A stretch of DNA of 64,000 nt from Pseudotabrizicola algicola (GTDB lineage: Bacteria; Pseudomonadota; Alphaproteobacteria; Rhodobacterales; Rhodobacteraceae): contig NZ_JAAIKE010000002.1 in NCBI RefSeq assembly GCF_010915705.1, positions 62,001 to 126,000 on the forward strand, in the 5' to 3' direction. Under the pieces are notes generated by a model. It ran no database searches and had not been told where the DNA came from. It worked only from the letters and a program-made list of their open reading frames with translations. The first letter of the stretch is position 1. Each line of letters starts with the position of its first letter. The translations under genes and the position numbers were made by a program. Positions 52,980-62,144 of the stretch are shown piece after piece.

Positions 52980-54020
52980 CTACAGCGAAGCCTCCACCCT
53001 GAACCCGTCGGGCACGCGGTCCTGCCCGTCGAGCACCAGATCGACCATCACCTGCGCCACCTTGGGTGCCATGCCGAAGCCAATCTTGAAGCCCCCGTTG
53101 GCCACGAATGCGCCCGGCCGCCCCGGCCATGCCCCCAGCATGGGCGCGCGGCTGCGGGCGCGGGGGCGGATGCCGGCCCAGCGTTCCAGCACCCTTGCGC
53201 CCTGCAGGACCGGCACCGCAGCGCGGGCGCGCTCAAGCAGGGCGTCGCATTGGGCATCGACCGATACCGGATCGTCCCATTGGTTCTCCGAGGTGGACCC
53301 GATGGCGACCGTGCCGTCCTCATGCGGCACGATGTGCAGACCGTCGACCTGCATCTGCGGCAGGTTGCTCGCGTCATGCGCCAGCAGAACCGCCTGCCCC
53401 TTCACCCCCGCCCCGACCTTGCGCCCCAGATCGGCGTTCAGGGCCAGCAGCCCTTCCAGACCCGTCGCCCAGATCACCGGCCCATGTGCTTCGGCCTCGC
53501 CCAACAGCACCTCGCCGCCCCGCGCGCGGATCGCCGCCACCAGTGCCGCCGCCGCCCGGCGCGGATGCAACCGGGCCGAGAGCGTGTCATGGATCAGGAC
53601 CCCCGTCGGGCTGGCCGGTTCCCATGCCGCGCCGGTGGCGGGGATCACCAGCCAGACGGCCTGACCCTGCCAGAGCACCTCGGCCTCGGCCCTGCGCGCC
53701 TCGGCACGGCTTATGGCCTCGGCGCTTTCCAGGGGTTGCAGACGGCCCAGCCGCGCGTAGCCGGTGGGCAGGCCGGACGCGCCCGCGACCTCGGCCCAGA
53801 AGTGCTCTGCCATCAAGAGGCTTTCAAGCTGGAAGGCCTTCTTCTCGTTCCAGTTTTCCGGCACATGGGGGGCCAGCGCCCCCACGATGCCGCCCGATGA
53901 GCCAGCCCCGATGCGTTGCGTTTCGATCAGGCGCACCCGAGCGCCGCGCCGCGCCGCCTCCCATGCGATGGACAGGCCAAAGATGCCGCCCCCCCGGATT
54001 GTCAGATCGGGTCTTGTCAT
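52980..54020 (-). CDS. FAD-dependent oxidoreductase, possible stand-alone MnmC1
   Basis: A 346-residue D-amino-acid-oxidase-fold flavoprotein. The dinucleotide loop is IRGGGIFGLSIAWEAARRGARV near 8-29, GAGSSGGIVGALAPHVPENWNEK near 40-62 marks the FAD/substrate region, and ERWAGIRPRARSRAPMLG and NGGFKIGFGMAP close the FAD domain. It is 60 bases from, and divergent to, the mnmD gene. In enterobacteria the equivalent oxidase (MnmC1, which removes carboxymethyl from cmnm5U34) is fused to MnmD. The DAO family call is firm; the tRNA role is inferred from context and should be weighed against glycine or D-amino-acid oxidases. Confidence 0.78.
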   Translation of the reverse strand: MTRPDLTIRGGGIFGLSIAWEAARRGARVRLIETQRIGAGSSGGIVGALAPHVPENWNEKKAFQLESLLMAEHFWAEVAGASGLPTGYARLGRLQPLESAEAISRAEARRAEAEVLWQGQAVWLVIPATGAAWEPASPTGVLIHDTLSARLHPRRAAAALVAAIRARGGEVLLGEAEAHGPVIWATGLEGLLALNADLGRKVGAGVKGQAVLLAHDASNLPQMQVDGLHIVPHEDGTVAIGSTSENQWDDPVSVDAQCDALLERARAAVPVLQGARVLERWAGIRPRARSRAPMLGAWPGRPGAFVANGGFKIGFGMAPKVAQVMVDLVLDGQDRVPDGFRVEASL

Positions 54021-54080
54021 TTCCTGCGCCTCATGACCAAGGATGGCCCGGTTGGTCACCCGGTCTGGGACATAAGGCAA

Positions 54081-54800
54081 ATGTCGGAAATCGAACAGGG
54101 CGCACAGCAGGGTGCGGACGGTCTGCCCCCCGAAGGTCTGGACTGGCGCGACGGGGTGATCCCGGTATCCCGGCGCTTTGATGACCCGTATTTCTCGCTT
54201 CACGACGGGCTGGCGGAAACGCGGCATGTGTTTCTGGCGGGCAATGGTCTGCCCGAAAGGTTGCAAGACGGGTTCCGGATAGCCGAACTGGGCTTTGGCA
54301 CCGGATTGAACCTCTTGGCGCTGCAACTGGCTTGGGCGGGGACGGGCCGCCCCGGCACGCTGCGGTTCACCAGTTTCGAAGCTTATCCGATGGTGGCCGA
54401 CGACATCGCCCGCGCCCTGGCGCATTTTCCGCAGGCCGAGGCGGTGGCGGGGCCGTTCCTGTCGGCATGGGCCAGCGGGGCGCGGCGGTTTGACCTGCCG
54501 GGGATCGAGGTGGAGGTGATCATCGGCGACGCGCGCGACACGCTGCCCCGATGGGCGGGCATGGCGGATGCGTGGTTTCTGGACGGGTTTTCGCCCGCCA
54601 AGAACCCCGAACTCTGGTCACCCGCGATCATGGCGGAGGTGGGCCGCCACACCGCCCCCGGCGGCACTTTCGCGACCTACACCGCTGCGGGGCATGTCCG
54701 CCGTGCGCTGACCGATGCGGGGTTCCAAGTAGAGCGCCGCCCGGGGCACGGGCGCAAGCGCCACATGACGGCGGGAGAAAAAACGGCGGGCCGGACATGA
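54081..54800 (+). CDS. mnmD: tRNA (mnm5s2U34) methyltransferase MnmD
   Basis: SAM-dependent methylation of nm5U to mnm5U in the wobble position of tRNA. In 239 residues the start contains WRDGVIPVSRRFDDPYFSLHDGLAETRHVFL, followed by the SAM loop AELGFGTGLNLLAL and the VIIGDARDTLP block. The family signature DAWFLDGFSPAKNPELWS follows, then TFATYTAAGHVRRAL and RPGHGRKRHM. The ATG at 54081 with AAGG upstream matches family length. It lacks the FAD domain found in enterobacterial MnmC. Its stop overlaps the first EamA gene by ATGA. Confidence 0.93.
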   Translation: MSEIEQGAQQGADGLPPEGLDWRDGVIPVSRRFDDPYFSLHDGLAETRHVFLAGNGLPERLQDGFRIAELGFGTGLNLLALQLAWAGTGRPGTLRFTSFEAYPMVADDIARALAHFPQAEAVAGPFLSAWASGARRFDLPGIEVEVIIGDARDTLPRWAGMADAWFLDGFSPAKNPELWSPAIMAEVGRHTAPGGTFATYTAAGHVRRALTDAGFQVERRPGHGRKRHMTAGEKTAGRT

Positions 54801-55663
54801 GCCGCAACCCGCGCCTTGGCATCTGGCTGATGATCGCGGCAGTCGCGGCCTTCGCCGCGCAGGACGGGTTTTCGCGCTATCTGGCGAGCGAATACAACAC
54901 GCTGATGGTGGTGATGGTCCGCTACTGGGTGTTCGCGGGCTTTGTCACGCTGCTGGCGCTGCGCCGCCCCGAAGGCGTGCGGGCGGCGGTGGGATCACGG
55001 CACATGAAGGTGCATGTGGCGCGGTCCGTGCTCTTGGTGGGCGAGATCTGCGTGATCGTCTGGGGCTATACGCTGATCGGCCTGATCGAGAGCCATGCTG
55101 TGTTTGCCATCTGCCCGCTGCTGATCGCCGCCTTCTCGGGGCTGATCCTCGGCGAGCGGATCGTGTGGCAACGCTGGCTTGCCATTGGCGCGGGGATGCT
55201 GGGGGTGGTGGTGATCCTGCGGCCGGGGATGGGGGTGTTCACGCCTGCCGCGCTGCTGCCCTTGGCCTCGGCGGTGATGTTCGCGCTCTATTCCATCCTG
55301 ACGCGGCTGACGACACGGGACGAGCCGACCTTTCCGTCCTTTTTCTGGCCTGCCGTGATCGGGGCGGGGTTCATGACGGTGGCGGGCCTGCCGAACTGGC
55401 AGGCGGTGGCCCCGGCAGATATGCCGCTGCTGGCGATCTATGCGGGCATCTCGATCTTTTCGCATTGGCTGCTGCTCAAGTGTTATGAGCAGATCGAGGC
55501 GGCGCGGGTGCAGCCCTATGCCTATCTGCAGATCGTGTTTGTCACCCTGATCGGGTTGACGGTTTACGGGGAAACGCTCAGCCCGCTGGTGGCCTTGGGC
55601 ACGGGAATGATCATTGCGGCGGGGCTTTATGCGCTATCGCTGGAACGGGTGGCAAAGACATGA
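54797..55663 (+). CDS. EamA/DMT family transporter
   Basis: A 288-residue drug/metabolite-type transporter with ten hydrophobic helices in two EamA repeats. The first repeat has LGIWLMIAAVAAFAAQDGFSRYL and ESHAVFAICPLLIAAFSGLILGE; the second starts after LRPGMGVF. Substrate unknown. It is coupled by ATGA to mnmD before it and to a paralogue after it. Confidence 0.88.
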   Translation: MSRNPRLGIWLMIAAVAAFAAQDGFSRYLASEYNTLMVVMVRYWVFAGFVTLLALRRPEGVRAAVGSRHMKVHVARSVLLVGEICVIVWGYTLIGLIESHAVFAICPLLIAAFSGLILGERIVWQRWLAIGAGMLGVVVILRPGMGVFTPAALLPLASAVMFALYSILTRLTTRDEPTFPSFFWPAVIGAGFMTVAGLPNWQAVAPADMPLLAIYAGISIFSHWLLLKCYEQIEAARVQPYAYLQIVFVTLIGLTVYGETLSPLVALGTGMIIAAGLYALSLERVAKT

Positions 55664-56541
55664 GCGCGGTGCAAAACACAAAGCTGGGCATCTGGCTGAT
55701 GATCTTCACCACGCTGGTTTTTGCCGTTCAGGACGGGCTGTCGCGCCATCTGGCGGGAAGCTACAACGTCTGGATGGTGGTGATGCTGCGCTACTGGTTT
55801 TTCGCGGCCTTTGTCATCGCGCTTGTATCACGCGCGCCGGGGGGCATCCGCGCGGCGGTGCGGGCACGGATGCCCAAGGTGCAGATCTTGCGCGGCGTGC
55901 TCTTGGCGCTGGAAATCTGCGTGATGGTGCTTGGCTTTGTGGCCTTGGGGCTGGTCGAAAGCCATGCGGTGTTCGCGACCTATCCGCTGCTGATCGCCGC
56001 GCTGTCAGGCCCCATCCTGGGCGAGAGCGTGGGCTGGCGGCGGTGGCTGGCCATCGGCGTGGGCTTTGTCGGGGTGCTGGTGATCCTGCAACCGGGGTTT
56101 GGCGTCTTCCGGATCGAGGCGCTGATCCCGCTGGCGGCGGCGACCATGTTCGCGCTTTACGGGCTGCTGACCCGCTATGTCGCGCGCGAGGATGCCGCGA
56201 TGGTGTCTTTCTTCTGGACCGGAACCACGGGGGCGGTGGTGATGACCGCCGTCGGCATCTGGCATTGGGAGCCGATGAGCGCGCCTGACATGGGGTGGAT
56301 GGCGCTGCTCTGCTGCACCGCCGCGCTGTCGCACTGGTGCCTGATCCGCGCCTATGAGGTGGCCGAGGCCTCGGCGATCCAGCCGCTGGCCTATCTGCAA
56401 CTGCCCTTTGCCGCGATGATCGGGCTGTTCGTCTTTGGCGAAAGCCTGCGGGTGAATGTGGCGATCGGGGCGGGCATCGTGGTGGCGGCGGGGCTGTTCA
56501 CCCTGTGGCGGCAGCATGTGAAAAGCCGCCGCGAGGCCTGA
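55660..56541 (+). CDS. EamA/DMT family transporter, tandem paralogue
   Basis: A 293-residue paralogue of the preceding gene with the same landmarks (LGIWLMIFTTLVFAVQDGLSRHL, ESHAVFATYPLLIAALSGPILGE, LQPGFGVF) and ten helices. The similarity along the whole length shows a tandem duplication. The ATGA overlap with the first copy suggests that the two are produced in equal amounts and could act as a pair, as some paired small drug/metabolite transporters do. Confidence 0.88.
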   Translation: MSAVQNTKLGIWLMIFTTLVFAVQDGLSRHLAGSYNVWMVVMLRYWFFAAFVIALVSRAPGGIRAAVRARMPKVQILRGVLLALEICVMVLGFVALGLVESHAVFATYPLLIAALSGPILGESVGWRRWLAIGVGFVGVLVILQPGFGVFRIEALIPLAAATMFALYGLLTRYVAREDAAMVSFFWTGTTGAVVMTAVGIWHWEPMSAPDMGWMALLCCTAALSHWCLIRAYEVAEASAIQPLAYLQLPFAAMIGLFVFGESLRVNVAIGAGIVVAAGLFTLWRQHVKSRREA

Positions 56542-56570
56542 GCCGTGCCGCTGCCCGAGGCGGTGGACGC

Positions 56571-56600
56571 CTCCGGCGGGAGTATTTTGGAAAGCAGCAA
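56571..56600 (+). repeat. Intergenic repeat element, copy F
   Basis: CTCC, four bases, GGAG, TATTTTGG, AAAGCAGCAA. It lies 29 bases downstream of the second EamA gene in the same orientation, between convergent genes. Confidence 0.6.
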
Positions 56601-56612
56601 GAGCTTGGGCGG

Positions 56613-58559
56613 TCAGCCCCTGAGCTCGCCCGTCACATTGACCGGACCGGGAGTGCCGCGCAGTTTGGCACGGTAGAGGATGACGCCTTCGATCACCCGC
56701 ATCACATAGGTGCGGGTTTCGGTGAAGGGGATCGACTCCACCCAGTCGATCACATCGACATCGGGGCGGCGCGGATCACCGTATTCGGTGATCCAGCGGC
56801 GCGGTCGGCCGGGGCCTGCGTTATAGCCTGAAGCCACCAGCGCAATGGAGGGGCCGAATTCATCGATCAACTGCCGCAGATAGGCGCTGCCGAGTTGGGC
56901 GTTATAGCCCGGATCGCGGGTCAGGCGCGCCTCGTCATAGGGGAGCGAGAGTTTGGTCGCCATCATCTTGGCGGTGCCGGGCAAAAGCTGCATCAGGCCG
57001 CGCGCATCGGCGCCGGAGCGGGCGGCGGGTTCGAATTCGCTTTCGCGCCGCGCGATGGCAAGGGCAAAGGCACGGCTGACGTGCAGGCCGTCTGGCACCA
57101 GATCGGTGACCGGATAATAGGCGCGCGGCAGGATCACGCTGCGCTCGGCCGCGTGTTTGCCGACCAGAACCGCGATATGCGGCTCGTTCAGGGCCAAGGC
57201 CATATCGCCGAGTTGATCGAGGCCAGTGGCATCGAGGCTTTCGGCAAGGTGAATCCAGAAGCGTTTGGCAAGGGTGCGATCGCCGGCGCGCAAGGCCAGA
57301 AGCGCCGCCTGATGCACCGAAGAGCGCGTCCATGCCGCCTGCCGCCAATCGGCGAGGCGCGGCGCGTTGACGAGGCTGGCATCGAGCTGGAGGCCCAGTT
57401 TTTCGGCCGCGAGCAGACCGTAATAGGCGGTCTGGTGGCGGGCGGCGGCGCGGTAGGCGGTCTGGGCTGCGTCACGCGCGCCTGCCGCCTCATGCGCGCG
57501 GCCCTGCCAGTAGAGCGCGCGGGACAGCGAGATCGGAGTGGCCACCCCGGCCTCGAGATGGCGGAAATGCGCGAGGGCGCGGGCGGGATCGTTGAGGCGG
57601 CGCAGCGCGACGAAGCCTGCCAGAAACTCGAGATCGGCGTAGCTGCCGCCCGAGGTCAGATGATGGGCGGAAGCGACGCGATAGGCCTCGGCGGGGCGGT
57701 TCTGGCGCATCAGCCAGCGGGTGAGCACGGCGCGGCGCGCGGCCCATGCCTGCGGATCTCCCAAGGCAGCGGCTGAGGCGCTGCGTTCGAGGATCAGCGG
57801 CAGGGCCTCGTCATACATGTCGCGTTTCATGCGCCAGATGAAGCGGTCATAGGCAAGGCCCGCATCGCCGGCGCGCGAATTCGGCACCGCGTTGATGAGC
57901 GCGTTGACGCCATCAACCCCCGTTTGCAGGCCGATGCGGGCCTTGGCCAGCGCCTGCCAGTCGGGCGAGAGGCGCGGCATCAGCCGCTGCGCCTCGGTGC
58001 GGCGTTCCTGCCAGAGCAGGCGGTCCATCCGCAACTCATGCACCAGCGCCACCGATTGCGGAGCGAGGGAGAGCAGGGCCTGTTCGTCCTCGGCCCCGAG
58101 GACCAGTTCGGACCATGCCTGCATGGCGCGGTCTTCGGCCAGATCCTGCCGCCCCAGCGCCTGCAGCGCGCGCACGAGGGCCACCGCCCCTTCGCCCGTC
58201 TGGGGCGCGCGGGTGCCGAAATAGGCGACGACCCGCTCGGGGGTGGTCGAGCGGGCGACAGCGGTTTCGCCCTTCTGGCGCAGGAAGGGCAGGCCCGGCC
58301 AGTCGGGGCGGCGGGCGAGAAAGGCTTCGTATTCGCCCAAGGTGCCGTCGCCCGCGCGCAGCTTGGTCCAGGCGACGATATCGCGGGCAAGGTCATGCGG
58401 GGCGGCGGCTGTGGCCGCGTCCCAATCCTTGGCGGCCATACGGCTCAACACTTGCCGCATCGCCTGTGTTTCATCGGCGCGCGCCGGCGAAAGCGGCGTC
58501 AGCGCAAGGGTGAAGGAGGCCAAGAGGCCGAAGAGGATGGTTTTTCTTGTTCTGCTCAT
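56613..58559 (-). CDS. Lytic murein transglycosylase (soluble, Slt type)
   Basis: Periplasmic enzyme that cleaves the glycan strands of peptidoglycan with 1,6-anhydro product. About 648 residues. The signal peptide covers about 28 residues and ends PLSPARA before DETQ. A long alpha-superhelical region follows. The C-terminal SLT domain has catalytic Glu506 in ARRESEFEPAARSGADARGLMQLLPGTA, then NAQLGSAYLRQL and ASGYNAGPGRPRRW. The ATG at 58559 gives a clean signal peptide; an ATG twelve codons earlier would add a polar extension. It is convergent with the EamA pair and divergent from dapA. Confidence 0.92.
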   Translation of the reverse strand: MSRTRKTILFGLLASFTLALTPLSPARADETQAMRQVLSRMAAKDWDAATAAAPHDLARDIVAWTKLRAGDGTLGEYEAFLARRPDWPGLPFLRQKGETAVARSTTPERVVAYFGTRAPQTGEGAVALVRALQALGRQDLAEDRAMQAWSELVLGAEDEQALLSLAPQSVALVHELRMDRLLWQERRTEAQRLMPRLSPDWQALAKARIGLQTGVDGVNALINAVPNSRAGDAGLAYDRFIWRMKRDMYDEALPLILERSASAAALGDPQAWAARRAVLTRWLMRQNRPAEAYRVASAHHLTSGGSYADLEFLAGFVALRRLNDPARALAHFRHLEAGVATPISLSRALYWQGRAHEAAGARDAAQTAYRAAARHQTAYYGLLAAEKLGLQLDASLVNAPRLADWRQAAWTRSSVHQAALLALRAGDRTLAKRFWIHLAESLDATGLDQLGDMALALNEPHIAVLVGKHAAERSVILPRAYYPVTDLVPDGLHVSRAFALAIARRESEFEPAARSGADARGLMQLLPGTAKMMATKLSLPYDEARLTRDPGYNAQLGSAYLRQLIDEFGPSIALVASGYNAGPGRPRRWITEYGDPRRPDVDVIDWVESIPFTETRTYVMRVIEGVILYRAKLRGTPGPVNVTGELRG

Positions 58560-58735
58560 GCGGCGGAGTCTGCCCCAAGGCAAAAGGGCCGACAACCCAC
58601 GATCCTGTCAAGTGAGGGGGCGCCGCGGGGCAAAAATGCTGCGCTTGGCATTCGGCTGCGCCGCGGGTAATCAAGGCGTGTTTTTCAGCCAAAGCGACTC
58701 GAACACCCCGTCGCTGCAACAGGAGTCTGCGTGCC

Positions 58736-59611
58736 ATGATCAAAGGGTCCATTCCCGCCTTGGTTACGCCGTTCAAGAACGGCGAACTCGATCTGGATAC
58801 GCTCAAAAAGCTGGTCGACTGGCAGATCGCGGAGGGCTCGCACGGGCTGGTTCCGGTTGGCACGACGGGCGAAAGCCCGACACTGAGCCACGAAGAGCAT
58901 GAAGCGGTGATCGAGGCGGTGGTGAAGTTCTCGGCCGGCCGTGTGCCGGTGATTGCCGGGGCCGGATCGAACAACACGGTGGAAGGCATCCGCCTGATCC
59001 AGCATGCGGAGCGGGTCGGCGCGGATGCGGCGCTGGTGGTGACCCCCTATTACAACAAGCCGACGCAGGCGGGGTTGATCGCGCATTACACCGCCCTGCA
59101 CGACTGCTGCACGCTGCCGATCATCATCTACAACATTCCGGGGCGTTCGGTGGTGGACATGTCGCCCGAGACGATGGGCGTGCTGGCCAAGCTGCCACGG
59201 ATTGTCGGGGTGAAGGATGCCACCGGCAAGATCGAGCGGGTGTCAATGCAGCGCGAGAGCTGCGGCAAGGGGTTCATCCAGCTGTCGGGCGAGGATGCCA
59301 CGGCGCTTGGCTTCAACGCCCATGGCGGCACGGGGTGCATTTCGGTCACGGCCAACGTGGCGCCGCGCCTGTGTGCCGAGTTCCAGAATGCAACGCTGGC
59401 GGGGGATTACCGCACGGCGCTGCAGATTCAGGACCGGCTGATGCCGCTGCATGAGGCGATCTTTATCGAACCGGGTCTGGCGGGGGCGAAATACGGTCTG
59501 TCGCTGCTGGGGCGCTGCTCGGACGAGGTGCGTCTGCCGCTGGTGGGGCTGACGGATGGCACCAAGGAGCGGATCAAGGCGGCAATGCGCCATGCGGGCC
59601 TGCTGAACTGA
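58736..59611 (+). CDS. dapA: 4-hydroxy-tetrahydrodipicolinate synthase
   Basis: Condenses pyruvate with aspartate semialdehyde in lysine and diaminopimelate synthesis. In 291 residues the Schiff-base Lys160 is in IVGVKDATG, and Tyr132 (IIYNIPGR) and Arg137 complete the site. GTTGESPTL is at 42-50 and [11 protein letters not shown] near 101-111. A second-shell Gly-rich segment [14 protein letters not shown] is near 194-207. AGGAG lies 12 bases before the ATG, rather far. A strong terminator follows. Confidence 0.96.
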   Translation: MIKGSIPALVTPFKNGELDLDTLKKLVDWQIAEGSHGLVPVGTTGESPTLSHEEHEAVIEAVVKFSAGRVPVIAGAGSNNTVEGIRLIQHAERVGADAALVVTPYYNKPTQAGLIAHYTALHDCCTLPIIIYNIPGRSVVDMSPETMGVLAKLPRIVGVKDATGKIERVSMQRESCGKGFIQLSGEDATALGFNAHGGTGCISVTANVAPRLCAEFQNATLAGDYRTALQIQDRLMPLHEAIFIEPGLAGAKYGLSLLGRCSDEVRLPLVGLTDGTKERIKAAMRHAGLLN

Positions 59612-59660
59612 GGCTGCTGCCTGCGCTCGCTGAGAGCAAGCGCATCATTTTACTTTAGGA

Positions 59661-59704
59661 AAGATGAAGGCGGGGGCGCGGTCGATGCGCCCCCGCCGCA
59701 TCTT
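59661..59704 (+). terminator. Intrinsic terminator of dapA
   Basis: Perfect 11-bp stem GGCGGGGGCGC / GCGCCCCCGCC with a 7-base loop (59669-59697). It is extended on the outside by AAGATG / CATCTT, which gives the A- and T-rich flanks of a bidirectional terminator. Confidence 0.8.
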
Positions 59705-59758
59705 GACGCCCCCTTGGCACAGGCGCACAGAGGCGGGACGACGAGACGCGGGGCGACG

Positions 59759-60646
59759 ATGTTTCAGAATGAGAACCTGCGCGGCGCGGCCTTCATGATC
59801 CTGTCGATGGCGGGGTTTGCGGTCGAGGATGTGTTCCTGAAGGCGGCCGCGCAGCGGATGCCGATGGGACAGGCGGCGCTGATCGTCGGGCTGGTGGGCA
59901 TGGCGGTGTTTGCGCTGATGGCGCGGCGACAGGGAGAGCCTGCGTTTCATCCGGCGCTGCGCTCGCGCGGGCTGGCGATCCGGTCGGGGTTCGAGGTGGG
60001 CGGGCGGCTGTTCTATGCGCTGGCCATCGCGCTGACGCCGCTTTCGACCACATCGGCCATATTGCAGGCCACGCCTCTGGTGGTCGTGGGCGGGGCGGCC
60101 GTGTTTTTCGGAGAGCGGGTCGGCTGGCGGCGGTGGCTGGCGGTCGGCCTCGGTTTTCTGGGCGTTATCATCATCTTGCGGCCCGGATTTGACGGGTTTT
60201 CGGCGCTGTCGCTGCTCGCGGTTCTGGGGATGCTGGGCTTTGCCGGACGTGATCTGGCAACGCGGGCGGCGCCGCGCGTGATGTCGAACCGCCAACTGGG
60301 GGTGGCAGGCTTTGCGATGCTGTCGCTGGCGGGGGCGATCATGCTGGGCTGGACGGGGGGTGCGGTCTGGCCTGACGCGCGCGGATTGGGCTTGCTGGCG
60401 GGCACGGCGGTGTTTGCGGTGCTGGGGTATCACGCACTCACCTCGGCGATGCGGACGGGCGAGATCGGCTTTGTCACCCCGTTCCGCTATGTGCGGCTGG
60501 TCTTTGCGATGGCCCTTGCAATGGCGGTGTTTGGCGAGCGGCCTGATCTGGCAACGCTGGTCGGATCGGCACTGATCGTAAGCTCAGGAATTTACGCACT
60601 TATCCGGGGAAACCGGATGGGCGCGGCACCGGCGCGGCTGCCCTGA
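59759..60646 (+). CDS. EamA/DMT family transporter
   Basis: A 295-residue ten-helix transporter, only distantly like the pair at 54797-56541. EamA repeat 1 has GAAFMILSMAGFAVEDVFLKAAAQRMP and TTSAILQATPLVVVGGAAVFFGERVGWRRW; repeat 2 has EIGFVTPFRYVRLVFAMALA. Substrate unknown. The ATG at 59759 fits the family start; an in-frame ATG 15 codons earlier lies next to the dapA terminator. Confidence 0.87.
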   Translation: MFQNENLRGAAFMILSMAGFAVEDVFLKAAAQRMPMGQAALIVGLVGMAVFALMARRQGEPAFHPALRSRGLAIRSGFEVGGRLFYALAIALTPLSTTSAILQATPLVVVGGAAVFFGERVGWRRWLAVGLGFLGVIIILRPGFDGFSALSLLAVLGMLGFAGRDLATRAAPRVMSNRQLGVAGFAMLSLAGAIMLGWTGGAVWPDARGLGLLAGTAVFAVLGYHALTSAMRTGEIGFVTPFRYVRLVFAMALAMAVFGERPDLATLVGSALIVSSGIYALIRGNRMGAAPARLP

Positions 60647-60706
60647 GCGACCATCGGGGCGCGGGGCCATCTGGACTCGGGCTTTGGCTGTGCTTATGTG
60701 GGCGGT

Positions 60707-61189
60707 ATGGCCAAGATATCTGATCCGAACTCCAAGCTGATTGCCGAAAACCGCCGGGCGCGGTTCGATTACCATATCGAATCCGATCTGGAGGCGGGCA
60801 TCATGTTGCAGGGCTCCGAGGTCAAGTCGCTGCGCAAGGGCGGGTCGAACATCGGCGACAGCTATGCCAGCGTGGAAGGTGGCGAGTTGTGGCTGATCAA
60901 CGGCTATATCGCGCCCTATACCCAGTCGAACCACTGGGACAGCCATGATGAGCGCCGCCGCCGCAAGCTGTTGGTTTCAAAGCGGGAACTGTCACGCCTT
61001 TGGAACGCCACGGCGCGCGAGGGCATGACGATCGTGCCGATCAAGATGTATTTCAACGACCGCGGCATCGTCAAAATCAAGCTGGGCGTGGCCAAGGGCA
61101 AAAAGCTTGCCGACAAGCGCGAGACCAGCGCCAAGCGTGACTGGGACCGCCAGAAAGCGCGCATCATGAAGGAAAGCCGCCGCGACTGA
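60707..61189 (+). CDS. smpB: SsrA-binding protein SmpB
   Basis: Binds tmRNA and brings it to stalled ribosomes for trans-translation. In 160 residues are [14 protein letters not shown] near 12-25, [19 protein letters not shown] near 37-55, the [16 protein letters not shown] block, [25 protein letters not shown], and the basic C-terminal tail with [13 protein letters not shown] that enters the decoding centre. The ATG at 60707 is preferred over a GTG three codons earlier. The ssrA gene was not found in the window. The 231 bases after it hold no gene I can support. Confidence 0.95.
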   Translation: MAKISDPNSKLIAENRRARFDYHIESDLEAGIMLQGSEVKSLRKGGSNIGDSYASVEGGELWLINGYIAPYTQSNHWDSHDERRRRKLLVSKRELSRLWNATAREGMTIVPIKMYFNDRGIVKIKLGVAKGKKLADKRETSAKRDWDRQKARIMKESRRD

Positions 61190-61420
61190 GCGCGGGGCCG
61201 CGGGCCGCTTGCGCAAGGTCTGGCGGGCGTCGGGCCTGCGTATGGCAAGTGTATGGCTGACGTCATGACGTGTGTGCGCCCGTTGCGGCGCGGAATTTTC
61301 CTGAACGTCCGGTGTCTGACGCAGCGGCGCGGGATCACGGCGGGCGGGTGCAGCGGCCAAACCGGCAGGCGCGAGGCCGCCGCCGACCCGAACGGCGACC
61401 GGCGGCTGACTTGGGGCCGA

Positions 61421-61846
61421 TCAATCCTCCGGCGGAAGCAGGTGGGGGTTCCAGACGATTTCCCACAGGTGCCCGTCAGGATCGCGGAAGTACCCCGCAT
61501 GGCCACCCCAGAAGGTGTCTTGCGCGGGTTTGACGATCTGGGCACCGGCCTGCGCTGCGGCCTCCATGACTTCGGCGACCTCTTCCCGCCGCGCGACGTT
61601 GTGCCCGATGGTGAAAGCGGTCGGGCAGACCGGTTGCAGCGGCAATCCGGTATCATGGGCGATGTCGGCCTGCGCCCAGAGCGCAAGCTTCAGCCCGCCG
61701 GAAAGGTCGAAGAACGCCACGGCGCCATGTTCGAACTCTTGCCCGATGATGCCCTTGGTCGGCAGGCCGAGGCCATCACGGTAGAAGGCCAGCGCGCGCC
61801 CGAGGTCGCTTACGCCAAGAGTGAGAACGGTAATTTGCGGTTTCAT
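61421..61846 (-). CDS. VOC family (glyoxalase/dioxygenase fold) protein
   Basis: A 141-residue metal-binding-fold protein. It has paired beta-alpha-beta modules: ITVLTLGVSDLGRALAFYRDGLGL near 4-27 and the closing YFRDPDGHLWEIVWNP near 119-134, with the Glu metal ligand in WEIVWNP. The exact enzyme (antibiotic resistance, glyoxalase, dioxygenase or lactoylglutathione-type) cannot be told. The ATG at 61846 has AAAGGG 6 bases upstream; a TTG five codons earlier overlaps that site and is less likely. The next 298 bases upstream have small hairpins (for example CCTGT/ACAGG near 61965-61979) and no gene I can support. Confidence 0.85.
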   Translation of the reverse strand: MKPQITVLTLGVSDLGRALAFYRDGLGLPTKGIIGQEFEHGAVAFFDLSGGLKLALWAQADIAHDTGLPLQPVCPTAFTIGHNVARREEVAEVMEAAAQAGAQIVKPAQDTFWGGHAGYFRDPDGHLWEIVWNPHLLPPED

Positions 61847-62144
61847 GTCATGCCCTTTCAACGAGGCACCTGCACCAAGCGGGCACCTTGACGTCTTGGG
61901 CCGCTGCCTTGCAACGGAAGGACCCGCAAGGGGTGCGGGGGCCGGGCCAACCGTCCCGAGCCTAACCTGTTTCAGACAGGCCGAGGGTAAGGCGGGCGTT
62001 TCGGGCGGTCAAGGGAGGCGTCATGCGCCGAGGGGGGCGCCCAACTGTGGTTGAAGGGGCAACGGTGATTGTCTGTGCGCGGTGGCTGCGTGACGCGGGG
62101 TTTTGCCACGGCTGGACGCTGTTTCGTGCCGCCTCGCGGGAAAC

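Noticed and set aside
58596-61420. Search for ssrA (tmRNA) near smpB and dapA
   Set aside because: No tRNA-like ends or tag-reading frame were recognised; ssrA is probably elsewhere.
61900-62000. Hairpin-rich segment resembling a small RNA (GGAAGGACCCGC..., CCTGT/ACAGG)
   Set aside because: Checked for the conserved core of SRP RNA, tmRNA and RNase P RNA; none is present and no promoter or terminator frames it.
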